Below are positions 1-6,656 of a stretch of DNA of 20,363 nucleotides, in pieces. The notes beneath the pieces were generated by a model that saw only the letters and a program-made list of their open reading frames with translations, made no database searches and was not told where the DNA came from. Made by a program: the position numbers and the translations under genes. Each line of letters begins with the position of its first letter. The first letter of the stretch is position 1. Source of the stretch: JALSRY01 sp964428275 (lineage in GTDB: Bacteria; Planctomycetota; Phycisphaerae; UBA1845; Fen-1342); NCBI GenBank assembly GCA_964428275.1, contig CAYRXN010000131.1:1-20363 (forward strand), read 5' to 3'.

Positions 1-2042
1 GCCAGCGAGACACCGAGCTCCGGCGTGATCTGCGTCACCCCCATCGCCTTCGAGACCGCCGCGATCGCCTGGTCGAGATCCTCCGCCGCGGGATGTTCCG
101 GCACGATGCCGACCCGGGCCCGGCTCTGGGCCATGTTCTCGGCGGCTTCGACGTGGCCGGGGGCCGAGGTGAGCACGACCGGCACGGCGGCGAAGTTGAT
201 GTCGCTGTCGAGCAGTTTGATCGCCGCCGCCAGATCGGGTTTGGCGATGTCCGCCGCCAGCACGATCACGTCGAGGCCCGGCAGCTCGTGGCGGGCCTGT
301 TCCAGTCCCGGCAGCAGCGACGAGGCGACCAGCACCTCATAGCCGCCGTCCCGCAGAATCGCCGCGGTGGCGTTGGCGCTTTCCTCGCTGGGGTTGACGA
401 CCAGCGCGTTGCGGCCGCCGCCGTAGAGCATCAGCGCTTCGCTGAGCACCGGCATGAGGTTCTGCTGGTTCTGGAAAGGTTTGGTGGGCAGCGCGTTGCC
501 CAGCACGAGCCCCGCCCGCACGCGTACCATCCGGTCGGCGAACGTGAGGGCCTCGGCCAGCGGCGTACGGCCGCCATCGCCGGAGATCAGGCTGGCCGGT
601 CCGGCCGTGGTGCGCAGCGCGAGGATCGTGCCCAGCGCGACCGCCGGCTCGTGCTTGTCGAGCCCGCGTCCCAGCGCCATCTGGCAGTACGACGACCCGG
701 CGGACTGGGCGAAATAGAGCGCCGAGGGGTAGTTCGCCGGGCGCGTGTGGTCGGTCGCTCCTTCGGGAAGCTGGGCCTCGCGCCGGAAGTCCGCCGCGAT
801 CCAGAGCGCCAGCGCGTCCTGATGGTCCGGGTTGGCCAGCAGCGCCTCTTCGCAGCAGCGCATGCACATGATCTCGTTGAAGATCGGCGTCGGCACCGGC
901 ACGTTTTGCAGGATGTCGTCGTTCCAGTACCACACGTTGGCCGAATCGAGCCGCGGGTCGGCCCGCAGCGACTCCTGATCGTCGTAATAGGCCTGGGCGA
1001 GCTGGTAGAACGCATCGGCCGTCGTCAGGCCGGCGGGGATGTCGAGTCCGCGGCTGGCGAGTTTCTGAAGCGCCGCCGCGATGGCCGAACGAACCGCCGG
1101 CGTCGTCGCCGGATCGTCCCGCAGCTTCATCAGGTACGGTACAGACTGCCAGTAGCCGATTTCGCCGAGCGCATCGACGAGGAACCGCTTGACCGCCGGA
1201 TCGGGAACCCGCAGACCGATGACCATCGGGTTCAGGCCGGCGTGCCCGATCTTCGGCAGCGTGCGCAGAATGGGCCGCACGAGGTTTTTCTGACTCGAAT
1301 CGCGGAGCGTTTCGATCAAGAAGGGAATCGCGTATTCGCCGGAGTCCTCGAGCAACCCCGCGGCGTTCTCGTACGCCCGCGGCGGACCGCCGAGCCGGAC
1401 GATGTTTTCGCGGATGCGGGTCGGATCGGCCTTGATCTGTTCCTCGCCGCGCTGAAGCAGTGCCAGAACCTGCGTCACCGACTCGCCGAGGATCGGGTCG
1501 CCGGCGAGCTGCACCAGGATCTTCTGCCGGCGCGGGACGCGGTCGGCGAACTCGAGCAGCGCGACGGGGTCGGGCTTGCTGGCCAGCAGCGCCTGGAAAT
1601 TGGCGTTGGCGATGCCGAACCGGCCGATCGACGCGAAGTACCAGCCGTCGTCGGCCTCGTTGAGCTGCTCCCGCCCGGTATCGAGCAGCGTGAAGACCTT
1701 CTTGCCGTTGTCGCCGATCGTGTCGGACTCGACGTCCTGCTCGAACAGCAACACCCCGCCGGCGTTGATGTTGCGCTTGACCGACCGCTCGGCCAGCAGG
1801 GCCACCCGCAACGGCGACGGTTCGAGCGCCAGCAGCTCGCCGAAACGGGCCTCGGCTCCCTCCCGATCGCGGGCGAGCAGGGCCTCCATGGCGGCATTCC
1901 ATTTTTCCCATGCAGAAGCGGCCTTACTGGTGACGAACTCGCCTTCGGCAAGCTGACCATACGCAAGACCGACGCCGCTTAGGAGAACCAGAGAGAGCAA
2001 CAACGAGGCCGCTGGGCGGGAGAGCCGGGCGGTTGTGGGCAT
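1..2042 (-). CDS. Secreted HEAT-repeat protein with degenerate receiver-like C-terminus (3' end beyond window)
   Basis: The minus-strand frame is open from an ATG at 2042 to the window edge, giving 680 residues with no stop. A signal peptide covers about residues 1-29 (hydrophobic LLLSLVLL core, AYG/Q end), so the protein is probably exported. Helical HEAT-like repeats lie around residues 220-335, including VPYLMKLRDDPA, and again around 455-520. Residues 545-665 look like a CheY-type receiver fold: strand ALVVN, then DVIVLAADI, then VPVVLTSA. The acidic pair is replaced by N550-P, and the usual phospho-acceptor position (five after D591) is Ala596, so phosphorylation is unlikely. The start is supported by GGAGG at 2048-2052, 5 nt before the ATG, and by a promoter at 2115-2142. 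HEAT repeats suggest protein binding; the partner and function are unknown. The frame is certain, the receiver assignment moderate. Confidence 0.85.
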   Translation of the reverse strand, partial: MPTTARLSRPAASLLLSLVLLSGVGLAYGQLAEGEFVTSKAASAWEKWNAAMEALLARDREGAEARFGELLALEPSPLRVALLAERSVKRNINAGGVLLFEQDVESDTIGDNGKKVFTLLDTGREQLNEADDGWYFASIGRFGIANANFQALLASKPDPVALLEFADRVPRRQKILVQLAGDPILGESVTQVLALLQRGEEQIKADPTRIRENIVRLGGPPRAYENAAGLLEDSGEYAIPFLIETLRDSSQKNLVRPILRTLPKIGHAGLNPMVIGLRVPDPAVKRFLVDALGEIGYWQSVPYLMKLRDDPATTPAVRSAIAAALQKLASRGLDIPAGLTTADAFYQLAQAYYDDQESLRADPRLDSANVWYWNDDILQNVPVPTPIFNEIMCMRCCEEALLANPDHQDALALWIAADFRREAQLPEGATDHTRPANYPSALYFAQSAGSSYCQMALGRGLDKHEPAVALGTILALRTTAGPASLISGDGGRTPLAEALTFADRMVRVRAGLVLGNALPTKPFQNQQNLMPVLSEALMLYGGGRNALVVNPSEESANATAAILRDGGYEVLVASSLLPGLEQARHELPGLDVIVLAADIAKPDLAAAIKLLDSDINFAAVPVVLTSAPGHVEAAENMAQSRARVGIVPEHPAAEDLDQAIAAVSKAMGVTQITPELGVSL

Positions 2043-2519
2043 ATCCACCTCCCCATGTGGGGCAACCGGAAGGCGTGGTTGCGCGATCCGTTTTTCATCC
2101 ACTGTCAGGCGGGAATTATAGCGCAGCGGCCATTCAAGTCAAACCTCCCCCGCGCGCGCCGTTGTGTCGGGGCGCGAGCGTACTTTTGCAAGGAGCCGGC
2201 CCTTCCGCGAACGCGGTGGCGCGGGGCGCCGCGGGACGACGACTCGGGCGGGCGTCTGTGCGCGAGACGGCACGCCGGCCGTCACCATGCTGCGTCCTTC
2301 GGGGTGGTCGCGCGTGGTTCCGCCGGATGTCGTTTCCCGCCCGCGCGGTGCGCGATGCACGTCCGGACGCAATCGCACGAGGGGCCTACTGGAACAGCGG
2401 GCGATAAGCGGGTAACATTCCGCCTTCGTCAGCCGGAGATGGCACGCCCGCGAAGGCGCGCGGCGTGGCATGCCGGAGAAGGTATACGATCGCAGGACGG
2501 GCCTTACGAGCGAGCAATC
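2043..2519. other. Divergent intergenic region, 477 bp, no gene seen
   Basis: This stretch separates the divergent HEAT-repeat gene and the acyl-assembly operon. It holds the minus-strand promoter at 2115-2142. A short inverted repeat, CCCCATGTGGGG (2051-2064 region), sits next to the minus-strand ribosome-binding site and could partly mask it. Towards the operon, a TATACG hexamer at 2483-2488 is a possible -10 element, with no convincing -35 and about 30 nt before the GTG at 2520. Frames that stay open here have no recognisable protein features. I see no RNA gene or terminator with a T-tract. Confidence 0.5.
2115..2142 (-). promoter_or_regulatory. Sigma70-type promoter of the HEAT-repeat gene
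   Basis: On the minus strand, TTGACT (2142-2137) is followed after 16 nt by a perfect TATAAT (2120-2115). Transcription should start near 2108, leaving a leader of about 65 nt before the ATG at 2042. The AT-rich elements stand out in very GC-rich surroundings. This is one of the two best promoters in the window. Confidence 0.75.
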
Positions 2520-3014
2520 GTGAAATTCGTACTGGTGGATCGCATCACGGAACTGGAGCGGGGCAAGCGCATCGTGGCCCACAAGGCCCTGTCGCTGGCC
2601 GAGGAGTACCTCGCGGACCATTTTCCGACGTTCCCGGTGCTGCCGGGCGTGCTGATGCTCGAAGCGCTGACCCAGGCCGCGGCGTGGGTCGTGCGCGACG
2701 CGCTCGATTTCGCCCCGGCCATGGTCATGCTCAAGGAGGCGCGTAACGTCACCTACAAGAGCTTTCTCGCCCCCGGCCGGATGATGACGCTGGCGGTGGA
2801 CTGCAAGGAGCTGGGCGAGGCCCAGAGCGTTTTCGCGGCCCGCGGCACGGTCGATGAGCGCGAGATCGTCAAGGGACGCCTCACGCTGCGGCATTTCAAC
2901 CTGGCCGACCACGACCCCACGCTGGCGGACGTGGACGAAAGAATACGCACGCACATGCGGGCGCTGTACGACCTCGTGCGCGTTCGGCAACCGGCGGGTG
3001 CGGCGATAGACTGA
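2520..3014 (+). CDS. FabZ-like 3-hydroxyacyl-ACP dehydratase (first copy)
   Basis: This is a 164-residue hotdog-fold protein that should dehydrate beta-hydroxyacyl-ACP to trans-2-enoyl-ACP in the cytoplasm. The FabZ active-site signature is present: DHFPTFPVLPGVLMLEAL, with catalytic His34 and Glu48 separated by 14 residues as in E. coli FabZ (H54/E68). I chose the GTG at 2520 because it gives an N-terminus (VKFVLVDRITELE) collinear with the second dehydratase in the operon, which also begins with GTG. An in-frame ATG at 2439 would add 27 Arg-rich residues of no recognisable origin. It is the first gene of a six-gene operon, 56 nt before the ACP. The C-terminal 30 residues extend beyond the usual FabZ core. 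Family assignment is secure; the actual substrate is unknown. Confidence 0.88.
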   Translation: MKFVLVDRITELERGKRIVAHKALSLAEEYLADHFPTFPVLPGVLMLEALTQAAAWVVRDALDFAPAMVMLKEARNVTYKSFLAPGRMMTLAVDCKELGEAQSVFAARGTVDEREIVKGRLTLRHFNLADHDPTLADVDERIRTHMRALYDLVRVRQPAGAAID

Positions 3015-3070
3015 GACGTTCGGAAGTAGAACTCGCTTTTTACGGCGCGGATTTCTGGAGGCAAGTATCG

Positions 3071-3466
3071 ATGGCAGCCGTACCCCGAGAGGAGATTTTC
3101 GAGAAAGTCCGGCAAACGCTGGTCGACGCCCTGAGCGTCGAGGAGGACGAAGTCACCGAGGAGGCCACGCTCACGGGCGATCTCGGGGCCGAATCGATCG
3201 ACTTTCTCGATATCGTGTTCCGACTTGAAAAGGCGTTCGACATCAAGATCCCGCAGGAGGAGCTGATTCCCCGCGACATCCTCAGCAATCCCGAGTACGT
3301 CACCGACCGGAAGCTGAACGAAGCGGGCATCACGGCGCTCAAGGCGGCCATGCCGCACGCCGACCTCAGCGAGTTCGAGAAAGACCCCGAGATCGACAAG
3401 ATTTCGGACGTCTTCACCGTCGGGACGATCATCAACTTCGTCGAGGCCAAGCTGGCCGCAAGCTGA
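3071..3466 (+). CDS. Elongated acyl carrier protein
   Basis: This 131-residue acidic protein carries the phosphopantetheine motif DLGAESIDFLDIVFRLE, with Ser42 as the expected attachment site. It would hold the growing acyl chain as a thioester for the neighbouring enzymes. Standard bacterial ACPs are about 75-85 residues. Here roughly 45 extra residues (about 72-115, including NEAGITALKAAMPHADLSEF) are inserted before the last helix (FTVGTIINFVEAKL). GGAGG at 3057-3061 lies 9 nt before the ATG. It sits between the two dehydratases and 8 nt before the second, so it is very likely the operon's own carrier. ACP identity is highly confident; the role of the insertion (partner selectivity or length control) is inference. 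Confidence 0.93.
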   Translation: MAAVPREEIFEKVRQTLVDALSVEEDEVTEEATLTGDLGAESIDFLDIVFRLEKAFDIKIPQEELIPRDILSNPEYVTDRKLNEAGITALKAAMPHADLSEFEKDPEIDKISDVFTVGTIINFVEAKLAAS

Positions 3467-3474
3467 GAACCGCC

Positions 3475-3963
3475 GTGCGCTGGATCTGGATCGATCGATT
3501 CGAAGTGTTCGAGTCCGGCCGCCGGGCCGTCGCGCTCAAGAACGTGTCGCTCGCGGCCGACCACATACACGACCACTTCCCCGGCTTCCCGGTGATGCCC
3601 ACTTCGCTGATGGTCGAGGGCATGGCCCAGACCGCCGGCATCCTGGTGGGCGAAGCGCGCGGCTTTGCCGAGAAGGTGATCCTCGCCAAGGTCAAACGGG
3701 CCGTGTTCCACAGCCTGGTGCGCCCCGGCGACACCATCCGGCACGAAGCCGTGATCGAGCAGCTCACCGACCAGGCCGCGACCACCACCGGCCGCACCAC
3801 CGTCGGTGACGACCTCGTGGCCGAGATCGACATCGTCTTCTCGCACATCGACCAGAACGTCAGCGGGCTCGAGTTCCCCGAGGAGAACTTCGTTTTCAAC
3901 GAGTCGTTTCTCTCGCTTCTGAACACCTACCGCCAGGGCAGCGGCACGAGGATCCCCCTGTGA
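3475..3963 (+). CDS. FabZ-like dehydratase (second copy)
   Basis: This is a second hotdog dehydratase of 162 residues. The motif DHFPGFPVMPTSLMVEGMAQ keeps His34 and Glu48, but the conserved Gly-Val of the family's MPGVL is Thr-Ser here (MPTSL). The start is the GTG at 3475, 8 nt after the ACP stop, with no strong ribosome-binding site, so translation may depend on coupling. The 3' end overlaps the next gene by four bases (GTGA, 3960-3963), which is classic translational coupling. Two dehydratases in one operon suggest division of labour by chain length, or that one copy is a partner or isomerase-like variant. The family call is strong; the distinct function is inference. Confidence 0.87.
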   Translation: MRWIWIDRFEVFESGRRAVALKNVSLAADHIHDHFPGFPVMPTSLMVEGMAQTAGILVGEARGFAEKVILAKVKRAVFHSLVRPGDTIRHEAVIEQLTDQAATTTGRTTVGDDLVAEIDIVFSHIDQNVSGLEFPEENFVFNESFLSLLNTYRQGSGTRIPL

Positions 3964-5297
3964 GCAACCGGCGCGTGGTCATCACCGGGCTCGGACCGGT
4001 CACACCCATCGGCAGCGGCGCGACCGAGTTCTGGAACGGCCTGATCGACAAGAAGTGCGGTATCCGCCGCATCCGCGAGTTCGACCCCTCCGGCTTCGAT
4101 TCGCAGGTCGGCGGCGAGATCGACGGCGTCAAGATCGGCAGCTTCGTCCCCAAGAGCTACCGCAAGGCCGGCAAGATCATGGCCCGCGACATCGTGCTGG
4201 CCGTCGCCGCGGCCTACCACGCCGCCGTCGATGCCGACCTGCACACCCGATGCCTGGTCGAGCGCGGCGAAGCGCCCGAAGTCAACGTGGACAGCACCCG
4301 CCTGGGGGTGAACATCGGCGCCGGCCTGATCTGCGCCGACCTGGCCGAGCTGGCCGAGGCGCTGCACGCCGGCGTCGAGGACGGACACTTCAGCCTCGCC
4401 CGCTGGGGCGCCGAGGCGATGAACAACCTCACGCCGCTGTGGCTGCTCAAGTTTCTGCCCAACATGCTCGCCTGCCACGTCACGATCGTGCACGACGCCC
4501 GCGGGCCGAGCAACACGATCACCTGCGGGGAAGCCAGCAGCCACCTGGCCATCGGCGAAGCGTTCCGGACCATCCAGCGCGGCACCGCCGACGTCTCGCT
4601 CTGCGGCGGCGCCGAGAGCAAAGACAACCCCATGGCGCTCATCCGCCAGAGTCTGGTCGGCCGGCTCACGCATCGCAACGACGCGCCCGGGCAGGCCTGC
4701 CGCCCGTTCGGGCAGGATCGTGACGGCACCGCGATCTCGGAGGGCGGCGCCGTCATCGTGCTGGAGGAGCTCGAGCACGCCAAGGCCCGCGGCGCCCGGA
4801 TCTACGCCGAGGTGGCGGGCTTCGGTCTGGCCAGCGACGCCTACAAACCCGGCACCGTCGGCGCTCCGGCGCCCGATGGCCGCGGAATCGTGCTCGCCGC
4901 GTCGAAGGCGCTGCGCGACGCGGGCATCCGCGCGGACCAGATCGACATGGTTTCGGCGTTCGCCGCCGGCCTGCCCGAGCACGACGCCGCCGAGGCCCGC
5001 GCGATCAGGACGATTCTCGGCGATCGCACCGGCGCGGTGCCGGTCCTGGCGGTCAAGGCCGGTCTGGGCAACAACGGCGCGGGTTCGGGGGCGATCGACT
5101 TCGCCGCCGCCGTCCTGGCGATGCAGCGCGGGGTCATCGCGCCGGCGTTCAACAGCGCCCCGCCCGATCCCGACTTCGGTTTGAAGCTCGTGACGCAGGA
5201 CCCCGTCGATGCGCCGATCGACGTTGCGTTGTGCAACGCCTACGCGCTCGGCGGCGGACAGAATGCAAGCCTGGTTATTCGCCGTGTGCGCGACTAG
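3960..5297 (+). CDS. Ketosynthase-fold protein lacking the Cys-His-His triad (chain-length-factor/KS-beta-like)
   Basis: This 445-residue thiolase-fold protein clearly belongs to the KAS I/II family (N-terminal RRVVITGLGPVTPIG, C-terminal NAYALGGGQNASLVI). All three catalytic positions are changed. The nucleophilic Cys is Glu191 (in GPSNTITCGEASSH), the first His is Phe334 (VSAFAAGLPEHD), and the second His is Asn371 (VKAGLGNNGAG). The alignment to the intact paralogue immediately downstream is gap-free around each site. Catalytically dead KS partners are known in type II polyketide and aryl-polyene systems, where KS-beta (CLF) usually has Gln at the Cys position and forms a heterodimer with KS-alpha. 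Here the beta-like gene comes first, whereas KS-alpha usually leads. It overlaps the upstream dehydratase by 4 nt. A structural or decarboxylating role is inference. Confidence 0.88.
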   Translation: MSNRRVVITGLGPVTPIGSGATEFWNGLIDKKCGIRRIREFDPSGFDSQVGGEIDGVKIGSFVPKSYRKAGKIMARDIVLAVAAAYHAAVDADLHTRCLVERGEAPEVNVDSTRLGVNIGAGLICADLAELAEALHAGVEDGHFSLARWGAEAMNNLTPLWLLKFLPNMLACHVTIVHDARGPSNTITCGEASSHLAIGEAFRTIQRGTADVSLCGGAESKDNPMALIRQSLVGRLTHRNDAPGQACRPFGQDRDGTAISEGGAVIVLEELEHAKARGARIYAEVAGFGLASDAYKPGTVGAPAPDGRGIVLAASKALRDAGIRADQIDMVSAFAAGLPEHDAAEARAIRTILGDRTGAVPVLAVKAGLGNNGAGSGAIDFAAAVLAMQRGVIAPAFNSAPPDPDFGLKLVTQDPVDAPIDVALCNAYALGGGQNASLVIRRVRD

Positions 5298-5309
5298 CCG
5301 CAACGAACC

Positions 5310-5333
5310 GCCCGGCCGCGTCGGCGGCCGGGC
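5310..5333 (+). other. GC-rich hairpin between the two ketosynthase genes
   Basis: Inside the 54-nt gap between the two KS genes, GCCCGGCCGC (5310-5319) pairs perfectly with GCGGCCGGGC (5324-5333) around a 4-nt loop. A ten-pair all-GC stem would be very stable in RNA. No T-tract follows, so it does not look like a normal intrinsic terminator. It may block 3' exonucleases or set the ratio of the two KS subunits. Confidence 0.55.
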
Positions 5334-5351
5334 CGGGCCGGAAAGCTGGAC

Positions 5352-6638
5352 ATGAAACGACGCGTGGTCATTACCGGAATGGGGTGGGTAACGCCGCTCG
5401 GGCAGGAGCTCGAGACCGTCTGGCAGCGCCTGCTCGCCGGGGAAAGCGGCATCGCCCCCACGACCATCTTCGACGCCCGCACCTTTCCCAGCCAGTTCTC
5501 GGCGGAAGTCAAGGACTTCGACCTGCGGGCGCTGCTCGGCGCGCAGGCCGACGAACACGCCGCGGCGACGCGCAACGCCCAGTTCGCCCTCGGCGCAGCG
5601 GTGATGGCCTGGCAGCACGCCGGCCTGGGCGAAGCCGACGTGACCCCCGAGATGGTCGGCGTCTATCTCGGCGGCGGAGAGGGGCCGATCGATTTCGAGA
5701 ACTTCGTCGCCGCGGCCGTCGCCGGCTGGGACCCCGAGCAGCGCGCGCTCAACGCGGTTCGCTGGGCGGAGGTCGCCCGCGAGCGTCTCGACGCGGCTCG
5801 CGAGATCGAGCAGGACCCCAACGCCGCCGCCGCGCACCTGGCGTATCGGTTCAACGCCCGCGGCCCCAACCTCAATACGCTCACCGCCTGCGCCGCCAGC
5901 ACCCAGGCGATCGGCGAGGCCACCGAGATCATCCGCCGCGGCGACGCCGACGTGATGATCGGCGGCGGGGCCCACAGCATGATTCATCCGCTGGGCGTCA
6001 CGGGCTTCAACCGGCTCACCGCGCTCTCGACCCGCAACGATTCGTACCAGACCGCCTCGCGTCCGTTCGACCAGACGCGTGACGGGTTCGTGCTGGGCGA
6101 GGGGGCGGGCATCCTGATCCTCGAGGAGTACGAGCACGCCCGGCGGCGCGGTGCGAACATCCTGGGTGAGATCATCGGCTTCGGCTCGACCGCCGACGCG
6201 TTCCGCGTCACCGACATGCCCGAGGACGGCCGCGGCGCCATCGCGGCCATCCGGGCGGCCCTCGACGACGCCGGCGTCACGCCGGCCGAGATCGACTACA
6301 TCTCGGCCCACGGCACCGGCACCGCCGAGAACGACAAGATCGAGACCCTCGCGATCCGCGAAGCCTTCGGCGAGCACGCCAAGTCCACGCCGGTCAGCAG
6401 CGTCAAGAGCATGTTCGGCCACCTGATCGCCGGGGCCGGCGCGGTCGAGCTGATTACGTGCGTGCTCGCGATGCGCGACGGCATGATCCCGCCGACGATG
6501 AACTACGAGCACCCCGACCCGAATTGCGATCTCGACTACGTTCCCAACAAGGCCCGGCCGGCTGATCTGAGAATCTGCCTCTCCAACAGCTTCGGCTTCG
6601 GCGGCCAGAACGACACGATCGTCGTCCGCAAGCCCTGA
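5352..6638 (+). CDS. Beta-ketoacyl-ACP synthase with intact catalytic triad (KS-alpha-like, FabF family)
   Basis: This 428-residue KAS II-type enzyme should condense malonyl-ACP with an acyl-ACP, adding two carbons per cycle. The full triad is present: Cys180 (NTLTACAASTQAIG), His320 (YISAHGTGTAEND) and His357 (VKSMFGHLIAGAGA), plus the conserved Lys352. The C-terminal SNSFGFGGQND is typical of the family. The ATG at 5352 is preceded by GGAAAG. It lies directly after the triad-less paralogue and 18 nt before the exporter gene. Residues 105-160 (GPIDFENFVAAAVAGWDPEQ onward) seem longer than in housekeeping FabF. It could instead be the cell's general FabF, but pairing with a dead partner, a private ACP and two dehydratases argues for a dedicated pathway. 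Confidence 0.93.
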   Translation: MKRRVVITGMGWVTPLGQELETVWQRLLAGESGIAPTTIFDARTFPSQFSAEVKDFDLRALLGAQADEHAAATRNAQFALGAAVMAWQHAGLGEADVTPEMVGVYLGGGEGPIDFENFVAAAVAGWDPEQRALNAVRWAEVARERLDAAREIEQDPNAAAAHLAYRFNARGPNLNTLTACAASTQAIGEATEIIRRGDADVMIGGGAHSMIHPLGVTGFNRLTALSTRNDSYQTASRPFDQTRDGFVLGEGAGILILEEYEHARRRGANILGEIIGFGSTADAFRVTDMPEDGRGAIAAIRAALDDAGVTPAEIDYISAHGTGTAENDKIETLAIREAFGEHAKSTPVSSVKSMFGHLIAGAGAVELITCVLAMRDGMIPPTMNYEHPDPNCDLDYVPNKARPADLRICLSNSFGFGGQNDTIVVRKP

Positions 6639-6656
6639 GGGCCCCGCGTCTCTCCG

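Noticed and set aside
93..1982. Plus-strand open frame of 629 codons
   Set aside because: The opposite strand encodes a HEAT protein with signal peptide, ribosome-binding site and promoter. The plus frame shows only low-complexity Arg/Gln/Val-rich sequence.
2360..2369. Perfect 10-bp palindrome CGTCCGGACG as a possible operator
   Set aside because: Short GC palindromes are expected by chance in this composition. There is no second copy and no promoter nearby.
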